Source: Streptomyces pactum (GTDB lineage Bacteria; Actinomycetota; Actinomycetes; Streptomycetales; Streptomycetaceae). Taken from it: a DNA stretch of 64,000 bases. Where the stretch lies: positions 558,001-622,000 of the forward strand of contig NZ_CP019724.1 in the NCBI RefSeq assembly GCF_002005225.1, written 5' to 3'. Position numbers and translations under genes: made by a program. Within the stretch, counting starts at the first letter, position 1, and each line of letters starts with the position of its first letter. Shown one piece after another: positions 25,749-34,287 of this stretch. The notes under the pieces are model-generated. The model did no database searches. It was not told where the DNA came from and was given only the letters and a program-made list of their open reading frames with translations.

Positions 25749-28313
25749 ATGACCACCGACACCCACACCACCAGCGGCAACGAGGCAGCCGGGTCTTCAC
25801 CGACCTGGGAGCTGTCCCGCCGGGATCTGCTGCGCATCGGCGCCGCCGCCGGCGCCGCCGTGGCCGGCCTCGGCGCCATCGAGATCGCCCGCGACCCGCA
25901 GACCGGCGTCACCCCCGAAGGAGCCGGTGCGAGGCCTGTGACGGTTCCTTCCCTGTGCCAGATGTGCACCACCGCCTGCGGCATCGTCGGTCACGTCGCC
26001 GACGGACGCCTGCTGAGAATCACCGGCAACCCGGAGGACCCCAACAGCCAGGGTTCGGTCTGCGCCAAGGGCGTCGCCGGCCCCTCGGTGCTCTACGACC
26101 CGTTCCGCATGCTGTACCCGCTCAAGCGCGTGGGCGAGCGGGGCTCGGGACGCTGGCGGCGCGTCAGCTGGGACGAGGCGTACGACGAGATGGCCACCCG
26201 TCTGAAGGAGATCCGGGAACGCGGCAAGCCGGAGGAGTTCGCATTCCAGCAGGGCCGCAACCGCTCCGCCGACATCGTCGCCCGGTTCCTCAACGCCTAC
26301 GGCACCCCTTCGCACTTCAATCACCGGGCCCTGTGCTCGTCCAACCGGCGAGCCGCGATCGCCACCACGATCGGTGAGTCCGACTGGGACCTCGGCGACT
26401 TCGAGAACAGCCAGTACGTACTCAACTTCGGCTCCAACTGGGCCGAGGCGCACCAGGGCCACATCCCCGTCGCGATCCGCATGATGCGCGCCCGCCGCAA
26501 GGGCGCCAAACTCGTCACTTTCGAGACCCGCATGTCCAACACCGCGGCGCTCTCGGACGAGTGGTTCTGCGTCAAGCCGGGCACCGACGGCCTGATCGCC
26601 CTGGCCATGGCGAACGTGATCTGCCGCGAACAGCTGTGGGACAAGCAGTGGCTCGACGCCTGGTCGAACTACCCGGCCGCGAAGGTCGCCGAACACGTCG
26701 CCCAGTACACCCCGGCCTACGCCGAACAGGAAAGCGGCGTCCCGGCCGCGGTGATCGAACGGATCGCCCGCGAGTTCGCCGCCGCCGCACCGCAGTGCAC
26801 CACCATCTGCAACCGCGGGTCCGCCTCCCATCGCAACGGCTACTACAACGACCGGGCCATCACCATGCTCAATGCCCTGGTCGGCAACATGGGCAAGGTC
26901 GGCGGCTGGTGCTGGCACCCCAACTCCGCCTGGGACAAGAAGGCCCTCCCCGAACCCGGGCCGGTACCGGACAAGCCCAAGGCGAAGAGCGTCATCGCAG
27001 AGGCCAAGGACTGGCCCCTGGCCAACGCCTTCGAAGGCAAGAAGATGAAGGTCGCCGAGGTCATCTACCTGTGGATCAAGGAAGGCCGGCAGAAAGTGTC
27101 GGCCTTGATGACCTACAACGCCGACACTGCCTGGTCCTTTCCCGAAGCCCAACTCGTCAGAAGCGTGCTGAAGGACGAGAGGCTCATCCCGTTCCACGTG
27201 TGCATCGACGTGATGTACTCAGAGACCGCGCATCTCGCCGACCTGATCCTGCCGTGGGCCACCTATCTCGAGCGGTGGGACATCGACTCCCGCCCTCCGC
27301 AGAGCCTGGTCGACTACGTGGGACTACGTCAGCCCGTAGTGGAACCGCGCGGCGAGTCCAAGGACATCCGTGAGATCTTCCCCGAACTCGCCCGCCGCAT
27401 CGGCGGCGGAATGCAGACCTACTTCCCCTGGAAGACCACCGAGGACTACCTGGAGGAGTACTTCAAACCCGTCCCGGGCGGCTTCCCCCGCATGAAAGCC
27501 ACCGGCATCTGGATCGACCCGGCCAAGAAGCCGCTCTACGAGCCCCACCTGAAACGCCTCACACCGGACGAGCTCGACGGCGCGGAGGAAGACACCCGGA
27601 CCGGCATCTTCTACAAGGGCAAGGACGAGAAGACCGGCGGGCCGCTCGCGATCGGTGTCCGGATCGCGGGGGTTCCGCGCCGCGGCTTCCTCACCCCCTC
27701 ACGCAAGGTCGAGATCCACAGCGACTTCGTCGTCGGTGCGGGCAAGGACGTCGGGCGCGAGATACAGCCGCTGCCGGTGTACGAACCGATACCCAGTCAC
27801 CAGCGGGACCTCCCCGACGACCACCTCATCATGACCAGCTACAAGATCAACGTGCACAACGCCCACCGCACCATGCAGTCCAAGTGGCTGCAGGAGATCT
27901 CCCACACCAATCCCGCCCTGCTCAACAGGGCCACCGCCGACAAGCTGGGCATCGCCGACGGCGACTGGATCGACGTCACCAGCTTCAGGCCCGACGATCC
28001 CGCCGTCCCCGGGGGTGACGGCTCCAAGGTCGGCACCCTGCGCACCCGCGTCCGGCTCACCGAGGGCGTCCACCCCATGGTGTTAGCCATCGCGCACAAC
28101 GCCGGCCGCAGCGTCGGCGGCGCCTACGCCACCAACGGCAAGGACACCGCGGACAACCCGGGCTACGGCGAAGCCACCGACCGCGATCTGGACCGCCTGT
28201 GGTGGAAGGGCGCAATCAGCGTCCCCCAGAACGACCTGCTGCCCATCTACCCCGACCCGGTCGTCGGCGGCCAGTCCTACCACGACACCGTCGTGCAGAT
28301 ACGGAAGGTCTGA
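25749..28313 (+). CDS. Tat-exported molybdenum oxidoreductase, Psr/Phs type
   Basis: 854 aa. The Tat motif SRRDLLRIG (Arg24-Arg25) and following hydrophobic stretch mark export. A [4Fe-4S] site has Cys70, Cys73, Cys77 and Cys105 (CQMCTTAC ... VCAKG). The likely molybdenum ligand is Cys196 in NHRALCSSNRR, as in polysulfide, thiosulfate and arsenate reductases rather than Ser (DMSO) or Asp (nitrate) types. The C terminus is a molybdopterin-dinucleotide-binding domain. In a B-C-A operon with DsrE, SQR and TusA genes nearby, a sulfur substrate (polysulfide, thiosulfate, tetrathionate or sulfite) is most likely. Direction, reduction or oxidation, is open; Streptomyces are mainly aerobic. Confidence 0.88.
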   Translation: MTTDTHTTSGNEAAGSSPTWELSRRDLLRIGAAAGAAVAGLGAIEIARDPQTGVTPEGAGARPVTVPSLCQMCTTACGIVGHVADGRLLRITGNPEDPNSQGSVCAKGVAGPSVLYDPFRMLYPLKRVGERGSGRWRRVSWDEAYDEMATRLKEIRERGKPEEFAFQQGRNRSADIVARFLNAYGTPSHFNHRALCSSNRRAAIATTIGESDWDLGDFENSQYVLNFGSNWAEAHQGHIPVAIRMMRARRKGAKLVTFETRMSNTAALSDEWFCVKPGTDGLIALAMANVICREQLWDKQWLDAWSNYPAAKVAEHVAQYTPAYAEQESGVPAAVIERIAREFAAAAPQCTTICNRGSASHRNGYYNDRAITMLNALVGNMGKVGGWCWHPNSAWDKKALPEPGPVPDKPKAKSVIAEAKDWPLANAFEGKKMKVAEVIYLWIKEGRQKVSALMTYNADTAWSFPEAQLVRSVLKDERLIPFHVCIDVMYSETAHLADLILPWATYLERWDIDSRPPQSLVDYVGLRQPVVEPRGESKDIREIFPELARRIGGGMQTYFPWKTTEDYLEEYFKPVPGGFPRMKATGIWIDPAKKPLYEPHLKRLTPDELDGAEEDTRTGIFYKGKDEKTGGPLAIGVRIAGVPRRGFLTPSRKVEIHSDFVVGAGKDVGREIQPLPVYEPIPSHQRDLPDDHLIMTSYKINVHNAHRTMQSKWLQEISHTNPALLNRATADKLGIADGDWIDVTSFRPDDPAVPGGDGSKVGTLRTRVRLTEGVHPMVLAIAHNAGRSVGGAYATNGKDTADNPGYGEATDRDLDRLWWKGAISVPQNDLLPIYPDPVVGGQSYHDTVVQIRKV

Positions 28314-29212
28314 TGAGTCCTGTGAACCCCCCCGTCGGCGCCGACCACCTCAAGGCGTACAGCGGCCTGCTGCGCCTGGCCGTCAGGCTCCTGGCCCGCG
28401 AAGTCGACACCGCGCTGTACCGGCAGATGTCGAACGCCGACGGCCACAGCAGCAAGGACCACGCCCCGCTGATCGACTCCGATCTCGCCGACGCCGGCGA
28501 ACACCACGCTCTGGTCGAGCTCGCCACCGAGTACTGCCGGCTGTTCATCGGCCCCCAGCCCGCCTGCCCGCCGTACGCCTCGGCGCACCAAGGGGAGGTC
28601 AAACTCGGTGGCCGCGCCGCCCACGACGTCGAGACCTTCATGGCCCGCCACAGCCTGCACCCGGTCATCGCCCAGCAGGACGCCGTCCTCGAGGCTGACC
28701 ACCTGTCGGTCGAGCTCGCCCTCCTCGCCCACCTGTACTCCGTCGCTGCGGGCGCCAATGAGAGTGACCTGACGATCGAGCAAGCCTGGACCGCGAGTCA
28801 CGAACTGCTGCACACCCACATCAAGCCCTGGGCCTTCAGCTACTTGCGCGACCTCGCGCAAGCCGCTGAGTACGCCCCCTACACCACGATCGCTCACCTC
28901 GTTCACCGCGTTCTGGACGAGGCCTGCGCCTGGCCCGCCCGCACGCTCACCATCCCCTCGGAGGCAAGCACCATGGTCACCGTCTACTCCACCACCTGGT
29001 GCGGCTACTGCGACCGCCTGAAGAAGCAACTCGATCGCGAGAACATCGCCTACACCGAAGTTGACATCGAAACCGACCCCGAAGCGGCACAGACCGTCAT
29101 GAAGGCCAACGGCGGCAACCAGGTCGTCCCCACCGTGATCTTCTCCGACGGCACCGCCATGACCAACCCCGGCGTCCTCCGGATCAAGCAGCACCTCGCG
29201 AAGACCGCCTGA
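28313..29212 (+). CDS. TorD-family chaperone fused to mycoredoxin
   Basis: 299 aa in one frame. Residues 1-215 are an all-helical TorD/DmsD-type chaperone (TEYCRLFIGPQPACPPYAS is the typical motif) that would hold the molybdoenzyme until cofactor insertion. Residues 221-299 are a complete mycoredoxin/glutaredoxin-like protein, MVTVYSTTWCGYC at its start and VVPTVIFSDGT at the cis-Pro site. GGAGG lies nine bases before an internal ATG at 28973, so the 79-aa mycoredoxin may also be made alone. The stop of the reductase gene overlaps this start by one base (TGATG). I know of no common TorD-mycoredoxin fusion. Confidence 0.88.
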   Translation: MSPVNPPVGADHLKAYSGLLRLAVRLLAREVDTALYRQMSNADGHSSKDHAPLIDSDLADAGEHHALVELATEYCRLFIGPQPACPPYASAHQGEVKLGGRAAHDVETFMARHSLHPVIAQQDAVLEADHLSVELALLAHLYSVAAGANESDLTIEQAWTASHELLHTHIKPWAFSYLRDLAQAAEYAPYTTIAHLVHRVLDEACAWPARTLTIPSEASTMVTVYSTTWCGYCDRLKKQLDRENIAYTEVDIETDPEAAQTVMKANGGNQVVPTVIFSDGTAMTNPGVLRIKQHLAKTA

Positions 29213-29251
29213 AATCTCGGGAAGACCGCGAGGCCTGCCAAGCATCTGCAA

Positions 29252-29326
29252 GACGGTCCCGTCCACCTCGACTACAACGCCACCACCCCGGTCGACCCGA
29301 ACGTGCTCGCTGCGATGCTGCCCTAG
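29252..29326 (+). pseudogene. 5' relic of a cysteine desulfurase gene
   Basis: These 25 codons read DGPVHLDYNATTPVDPNVLA then AMLP and a stop. They match the start of the intact cysteine desulfurase encoded at 14460-15650 (GPVYLDYNATTPVDPRV) but differ in sequence, so this is a diverged copy, not a recent duplicate. No start codon or further enzyme follows. It marks a rearranged right edge of the sulfur island and is inverted relative to the intact gene. Confidence 0.8.
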
Positions 29327-29497
29327 TCGCAGGTCAAGGGGCCTTCCGGTGCCACCAGCGGCGACGGAGCTCCACAATCAGCCTTGGAGCGGCACACCGG
29401 CACCGTTGGGTAAATATCGGGATCAAATGGGTGAATAGCGGCACATGCTGGGGGCACTCCGTTCCCTGTAGATCCCCCCATAGAACGGAGCCGCCCA

Positions 29498-29773
29498 ATG
29501 ATCATCAAGAAGATGCACGACATGGGCGTCAAGAGCGAGCACGCCTACATGGCTGCGTTCGCCTCCATCGGCCTCACCGTCGTCGCCTGGGCCACCAGCC
29601 TCAACGCCGAACCCGGCACCAGCGTCGCCCGCGCCGACCGGTGGGGCATCTTCGTCGGCGAATGGGCGCCCACCTTCTTCGGCCTCGGCCTCGCCCTCTC
29701 CCACTACGAGCAGCAAGACGGCACCCTCACCGACGGCGCCGCCCACGCGCTCCGCGATCAGAACGGCGGCTGA
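29498..29773 (+). CDS. small membrane protein, unknown function
   Basis: 91 aa starting MIIKKMHDMGVKSEHAYMAA, with two predicted helices (about 17-36 and 49-67) and a polar C terminus. No enzymatic motif. CATAGAACGGAGCC before the ATG gives a fair ribosome-binding site. A strong terminator follows within 11 bases, so it is probably expressed alone. It belongs to a class of short Streptomyces membrane proteins without known function. Confidence 0.7.
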   Translation: MIIKKMHDMGVKSEHAYMAAFASIGLTVVAWATSLNAEPGTSVARADRWGIFVGEWAPTFFGLGLALSHYEQQDGTLTDGAAHALRDQNGG

Positions 29774-29783
29774 AGAACAACGA

Positions 29784-29808
29784 GGGCCCGCCCCAAGTGG
29801 GCGGGCCC
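29784..29808 (+). terminator. perfect 10-bp hairpin terminator
   Basis: GGGCCCGCCC (29784-29793) and GGGCGGGCCC (29799-29808) form a perfect stem around CAAGT, 11 bases after the stop of the small membrane protein gene. Confidence 0.8.
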
Positions 29809-29837
29809 TGCTGTAAGTGCCACCGGGCAAGATGCAG

Positions 29838-29990
29838 GCATGGCGATCACGATGCCGGGTTCCGCTTCACCTGGACCGACCCCGACGGACCCCGCGCGCC
29901 TCCACCGTCGCCTACGACCGGTCCTCCGCCGACCGGCGACGAGGTGAACGGGAGAAGGCCGGGGGCTCGCAGGCGGCGAGGGCCGCGGCG
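29838..29990 (+). pseudogene. possible short gene relic
   Basis: Two frames share what looks like one protein: GFRFTWTDPDG in one and ASTVAYDRSSADRRRGE in the next, separated by a one-base shift near 29890. The text resembles a short Streptomyces protein type, but I cannot name a family. The rest of 29809-30226 holds nothing else that I can identify. Confidence 0.3.
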
Positions 29991-30226
29991 ACGCCGCCGA
30001 GGCCGCCGAGGATGTCGGGTTCCGGAATCACTCTGCTCCTTGTGTCGTGCGGTCGGTCCGGGGCGTTGCGCGGTTGGTTCGGGGCGTCGTGCGCTTGCTC
30101 GTGGTCGTCGTGCGATGGGTCACGAGGCGGCCGGCGGGCCTGCGGTGGTGCCGGCCGTGGGGCGCGGTGGACCGACCACCGTGCGGAGGGGTGGGCCGGC
30201 GTGCGGAGGGGTGGGCCCGGCCGCCG

Positions 30227-30739
30227 TCAGATGCCGAACGGTGCCGCGTAGCGCACCGTGCCGGCGGGCAGCGGGCGGGCCGCGTCCAGGGTGAGGGCCA
30301 TCAGGGCCTCGTCCGGAACGTCGATGGTCAGGCCGATGCCGTGCGCGGAGGCCCGGCCGAAGCCGAACCGCGGGTAGTACTCCGGGTGCCCGAGGACCAC
30401 GACGTGGTGTTCGCCCAGGCCTGCGGCCGCGGTGAGTGCCGCCCGGACGGCCGCGGAACCGGCGCCGCCGTTCTGCGCCTCGGGCCGGACGGCGACGGGT
30501 GCCAGGCAGAGCGCCGGGCTGTCCCCGATATGGCAGCGGGTCAGCAGGGCGTGGCCCACGGGGCGGTCGTCGTCGTCCACCGCGACGAGGGACAGGCCGT
30601 CGATCCACGCCTCGGGGTCGGCGCGAAGCGCGTCGACGAGGGCGGCCTCCGCCGGTGTGGGGAAGGCGGTGCGGACGATGTCACGGATGGCGGGGATGTC
30701 GGCGTCGGTCTCGGCGCGCGTGTTCCAGGTGTGGGGCAT
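30227..30739 (-). CDS. GNAT N-acetyltransferase (YhbS-like)
   Basis: 170 aa. The acetyl-CoA loop reads PVAVRPEAQNGGAGSAAVR, followed by VVVLGHPEYYPRFGFGRA, the typical YhbS-type segment. It probably acetylates an amine on a small molecule or protein; the substrate is unknown. It faces the lipoprotein gene tail-to-head with a possible 21-codon frame between them. Confidence 0.87.
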   Translation of the reverse strand: MPHTWNTRAETDADIPAIRDIVRTAFPTPAEAALVDALRADPEAWIDGLSLVAVDDDDRPVGHALLTRCHIGDSPALCLAPVAVRPEAQNGGAGSAAVRAALTAAAGLGEHHVVVLGHPEYYPRFGFGRASAHGIGLTIDVPDEALMALTLDAARPLPAGTVRYAAPFGI

Positions 30740-30778
30740 GAGGGGATGAGGTCCGTTTCGGAGTCGCGTTCGTCGGGG

Positions 30779-30844
30779 TCAGGCCGTGGCCCGGGCCGCG
30801 AGGGAGACCCGGGCGCCGCGCAGGGCGGCTTCGGGCGCGGTCAT
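30779..30844 (-). CDS. possible 21-aa peptide
   Basis: A 21-codon minus-strand frame, MTAPEAALRGARVSLAARAT plus a final Ala, is preceded by GGGAGGTGAGGTTG, a strong ribosome-binding site at good spacing. It could be a leader peptide for the GNAT gene or a chance frame. It is a weak call supported mainly by the Shine-Dalgarno sequence. Confidence 0.35.
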   Translation of the reverse strand: MTAPEAALRGARVSLAARATA

Positions 30845-30939
30845 CAACCTCACCTCCCTGGCGTGCTGGTCTTCCCGACGCGGAATCGAACGCGAACGGC
30901 CTCAGCGTACCCGTCGAGGACCGGCGGTAACCGCCATGG

Positions 30940-31464
30940 TCACCCGCTGGGGGAAGGGCTGGAGTCGTAGACGGGGACCTGCGACTGGATGTTGAACGTG
31001 ACGGAGCCCGCCTTCTCGAAGTTGAGGGTGATCTTCATGAAGTCACCGCCTCGGACGACCTCGCGCACGTCCCGCAGCAGCAGGTGGTCGTTGGTCGGTT
31101 CCAGTTGCCGCAGCTTGTCCGGCGGCAGTTCCACCCCGTGCGGCAAGGGCTTGCCGTCCGCGTTCACGACGCTCACCGACTCCGCGTTGGGACTGCTCGC
31201 GCTCACCAGCCGGTCGGTCTCGTCCCCCTCGTTCATCAGCCAGACGTAGGCCGGCACGTCGTCACCGGGTTGCCACGGCTCCCCCTTGGGCTCCGCGACG
31301 TGGGCGTAGCGGATCAGGACGGGGCCGACGCTCGCGTTCTGGCCGGGCGCGTGCCAGTCCTGGAGCTCGAAACTGTCGTCCCCGCCGCAGCCGGTCAATG
31401 CCAGGGCCGCCACGGCCAGCACGGCGGCGGCGGAACGGGCGGTTCTCCCACGGGCGAGCACCAT
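30940..31464 (-). CDS. DUF461/PCuAC-like lipoprotein
   Basis: 174 aa with a lipoprotein signal ending in LALTGCGG. The mature part follows the Streptomyces DUF461 group related to the periplasmic copper chaperone PCuAC (VLIRYAHVAEP, then DVREVVRGGDFMKITLNFE). Canonical PCuAC copper ligands (two Met and two His) are not evident, so copper binding is doubtful. ATG at 31464. The 408 bases before it hold no gene I can identify. Confidence 0.75.
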   Translation of the reverse strand: MVLARGRTARSAAAVLAVAALALTGCGGDDSFELQDWHAPGQNASVGPVLIRYAHVAEPKGEPWQPGDDVPAYVWLMNEGDETDRLVSASSPNAESVSVVNADGKPLPHGVELPPDKLRQLEPTNDHLLLRDVREVVRGGDFMKITLNFEKAGSVTFNIQSQVPVYDSSPSPSG

Positions 31465-31872
31465 GGCACCTCCAGTACAGCGGTCCGGTATCCGCGTCCG
31501 GGTTGCCCCGGGACCGGACCGCAAACGACGGGGTGACACGGCAGGCCAGGCGCTGCCGGCCGGGAGGTACCGGGCCGTCGGGTCGTCCGCGGGCGGTCCG
31601 CCCGACGGCCGGCATGGGAAGGTGGGACTCCGGCGCGTCCACCCTGACGACCGTGGCCGCCGAACCACCGGTCCTGCGCCGGGGACTTCGGTGATCGCTC
31701 CTCGCGAGTGACCAGCCCTGTGAGAGCGTCGGGAGAAGTGACGCCTTCCCGCGCTCGGACACGTATCCGGCGGGGAGGCTTTCTTCATGCGCCGGAAACC
31801 CTGTCCCCCGTCGGCCACCGTTGACGCGGGTACGGCCGCCCGCCCATCGATCAGCCACCGTGAAGGAGTCCC

Positions 31873-32397
31873 GTGTCAGTCCTCGTGCGCCCCGCGACCG
31901 CTGCCGACCGTCCCACAGTGGAGCGGTTGTGGCTGATGTTCCGCCATGACCTGTCGGAGATGGAGGGCCTGCTGCCCGGTCCGGACGGGACCTTCCGCAG
32001 TGACCGGCTCCGGTCCGCCTTCACCGACGCCGACTGGGCGCCCTACCTGTTGACGAGCGGAGACCGGCCCGCCGGGTTCGCGTTCGTGCGCGACCTGACC
32101 GGCCCGGTCCGGGTACTCAACAGCTTCTTCGTCGTCCGCGGGGCGCGCGGCCGGGGGATCGGACTGCGCGCCGTCCAGGAGATCGTGGCCAGGCATCCGG
32201 GACGGTGGGAAGTGGCCTTCCAGGACGCCAACCCGGCGGCGGTGCGTTTCTGGCGCCGTGTCGCCGCCGAGACCGCGGGCGAGGCGTGGACCGAGGAGCG
32301 CAGGCCGGTGCCGCGGCGTCCGGACGTGCCACCGGACGTCTGGATCTCCTTCAGCACCGGCGGCGGCCGGCCCGGGGACGGTGCCCCGGCCGAGTGA
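31873..32397 (+). CDS. GNAT N-acetyltransferase
   Basis: 174 aa. The acetyl-CoA motif A is NSFFVVRGARGRGIGLRA, followed by a C-terminal AVRFWRRVAAE helix typical of GNAT enzymes. A Pro/Gly-rich C-terminal tail is not conserved. GTG start at 31873 with GAAGGAGTCCC upstream. It stands alone; substrate unknown. Confidence 0.85.
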   Translation: MSVLVRPATAADRPTVERLWLMFRHDLSEMEGLLPGPDGTFRSDRLRSAFTDADWAPYLLTSGDRPAGFAFVRDLTGPVRVLNSFFVVRGARGRGIGLRAVQEIVARHPGRWEVAFQDANPAAVRFWRRVAAETAGEAWTEERRPVPRRPDVPPDVWISFSTGGGRPGDGAPAE

Positions 32398-32593
32398 CGT
32401 GTACGGGGCGCCCCGCCGGGACCAGCAGGTCGGCCCGCCGGCGTGTCCGAGCGGACGGGATGTACGGACTGCCCGCCCAACCGTCCCCTGATTCCGGGCA
32501 GTTGGCGCGACAGGCACGCTTGCGCCTCGCATAAACGTTCTGCGAACCTCCGCTCGACTCGCTGGTCGTACGAGTGACGGAGGGAATCCCCAC

Positions 32594-34189
32594 ATGCCCG
32601 GAAGTCGAATACGCCGTGCCTGGATCACCACAGCCGCCGCGGCCGCGCTCGCGTTCACCGGCCTCGCGGCTCCGGCCCAGGCGGAGGACCTTCCGCCGGA
32701 TGTACCGGAGTCCTGGATCCAGGAACCCCGCGCGACGGAGGGCACCCCTTCGCCGTACGGCGCCCGCGACTGGACGGCTCCGGGCGGCGCGGCCTCGCCC
32801 GGTGACTTCACGCTCTCGCCCGGCGCGATGAACGCCGAGACCACCAGGCGGGTCACCCGCCTGGACGTGGTCCTGCCCAAGTCGGGCGTGCAGAACCTGC
32901 TGGCCGGGGCGAACCGCACCGCCCAGCCGTGGTGCTCACGCGACTCGTTCGGCACCGCCCCGGACCCCGACATCAAGTACTGCCTGCAGAACGACGACTC
33001 CATTTCCCGGGAGTGGGTCCCGCAGGGCTTCAGCGGCGTCTCCGACGCCAAGGACAACGAGTTGTGGGGCGAAGCCGGGAACATCCGGCTCTACGCCTCC
33101 TACGACGGCTGGGACCCGGGCCGGGAGGACGACCCGGACCCGTCTACCGGTGACTGCACCGCGAGCGAGGCGGAAGCCAACGACGCCTGCAACCAGAAAG
33201 GCGTCCGGATCACCTTCGTGCAGAGCCGGACCAACCCGGCCACAGGCAGCCCCGAGATCAAGTACCGGCACGTCCTGCTGGGCTGGACCTATGTGAACTC
33301 CGCCGACCACATCTCCTTCGACGGGCTGCACGCCGCCGAGTACCCGATCCAGAAGGGCGTCCACGCCGGCGGGATCGTCTGGTACGGCAACTACCTGTAC
33401 GTCGCGGACACCCGCAACGGCCTGCGCGTCTTCGACATGCGCTACATCATGGACCTGGACCCGGACGGCGACCCCGGCACGCACGACGCGATGGGCTCCG
33501 ACACCGACGGTGTGCAGACCACCGCCAACGTCCAGGACAAGACCAAGGTCGGCCGGCACAATCACGTCTGGTACAGCTTCGGGTACCGCTACGTGATGCC
33601 GCAGGTGGCCGCGTGGAGGTTCAAGGCGACGCAGAACAACCCCAAGGGTTCCTACGCCTGTGTCGCCACCGGCGCCCCGAAGGCCTCGTACATCTCACTG
33701 GACCGCAGCACCGTCCCCGACCGCCTGATCATGGGTGAGTACTGCCGTCCGGAAAGCGGCTACCCCTCCACCGGCCGCATCGCCTCGTACCCGGTGGCCG
33801 CCCTGGCGGGACGCTCCGCCGACGTGACCGCGGAAGGCTGGGCCAACTACCTGACGATGACCAACGGGGGCGCGCAGGGCGCGGCGGCGTACAACGGCAC
33901 GCTGTACGTGAACCAGTCCAAGGGCACGGACGAGCCGGGCAACCTGTGGCGCCACCACTGGAGCGACGGCCGACTGGTCCAGGACGGCCAGGCCGTCAAG
34001 ACCGCCCGGGGCGCCGAGGACCTCTACGTCGAGCGCGGCACGGGACGGCTGTGGTCCGTCTCCGAACACCGCCCGGGGGTGGCGTCCGACTGCACGGCGA
34101 ACCGTGATCCCGCCGACCCGGTCGGCACGGACTACTGCCAGCGTGTGCTCTACGGACACAAGATGAGCTGGCTGGACGCCCGGCCGTAG
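32594..34189 (+). CDS. large secreted protein, probable beta-propeller
   Basis: 531 aa with a signal peptide ending APAQAED near residue 35. The mature part has no catalytic motif I recognise. Repeats such as GNYLYVADTRNGLRVFDMRY, YNGTLYVNQSKGT and TARGAEDLYVERGTGRLWSV look like LVIVD/propeller blades, and at least eight cysteines could form disulfides. A GAGGGAATCCCC Shine-Dalgarno precedes the ATG. It is monocistronic. It may be an extracellular binding or hydrolytic protein; function not known. Confidence 0.8.
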   Translation: MPGSRIRRAWITTAAAAALAFTGLAAPAQAEDLPPDVPESWIQEPRATEGTPSPYGARDWTAPGGAASPGDFTLSPGAMNAETTRRVTRLDVVLPKSGVQNLLAGANRTAQPWCSRDSFGTAPDPDIKYCLQNDDSISREWVPQGFSGVSDAKDNELWGEAGNIRLYASYDGWDPGREDDPDPSTGDCTASEAEANDACNQKGVRITFVQSRTNPATGSPEIKYRHVLLGWTYVNSADHISFDGLHAAEYPIQKGVHAGGIVWYGNYLYVADTRNGLRVFDMRYIMDLDPDGDPGTHDAMGSDTDGVQTTANVQDKTKVGRHNHVWYSFGYRYVMPQVAAWRFKATQNNPKGSYACVATGAPKASYISLDRSTVPDRLIMGEYCRPESGYPSTGRIASYPVAALAGRSADVTAEGWANYLTMTNGGAQGAAAYNGTLYVNQSKGTDEPGNLWRHHWSDGRLVQDGQAVKTARGAEDLYVERGTGRLWSVSEHRPGVASDCTANRDPADPVGTDYCQRVLYGHKMSWLDARP

Positions 34190-34287
34190 TCCGGGGACGG
34201 AGCGGCCGTCCGGGACGGGCCTTCACCGGGCCCGCTCCCGGACGGCTTCGGCGAGGACGCGGGCGGAGGAGAGCGGCGGGGCGACCC

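Noticed and set aside
15647..28313. Arsenic resistance or respiration cluster, suggested by ArsR proteins, a PhnD-like protein and a Cys-type molybdoenzyme
   Set aside because: No arsC, acr3, arsB, aioAB or arsenic-binding cysteine triad is seen, while rhodanese, DsrE, TusA and desulfurase genes all point to sulfur. It remains a weaker alternative.
30879..30894. tRNA, from a T-arm look-alike (GCGTTCGATTCCGC on the minus strand)
   Set aside because: No matching acceptor, D or anticodon arms are found upstream; the resemblance is limited to one arm.
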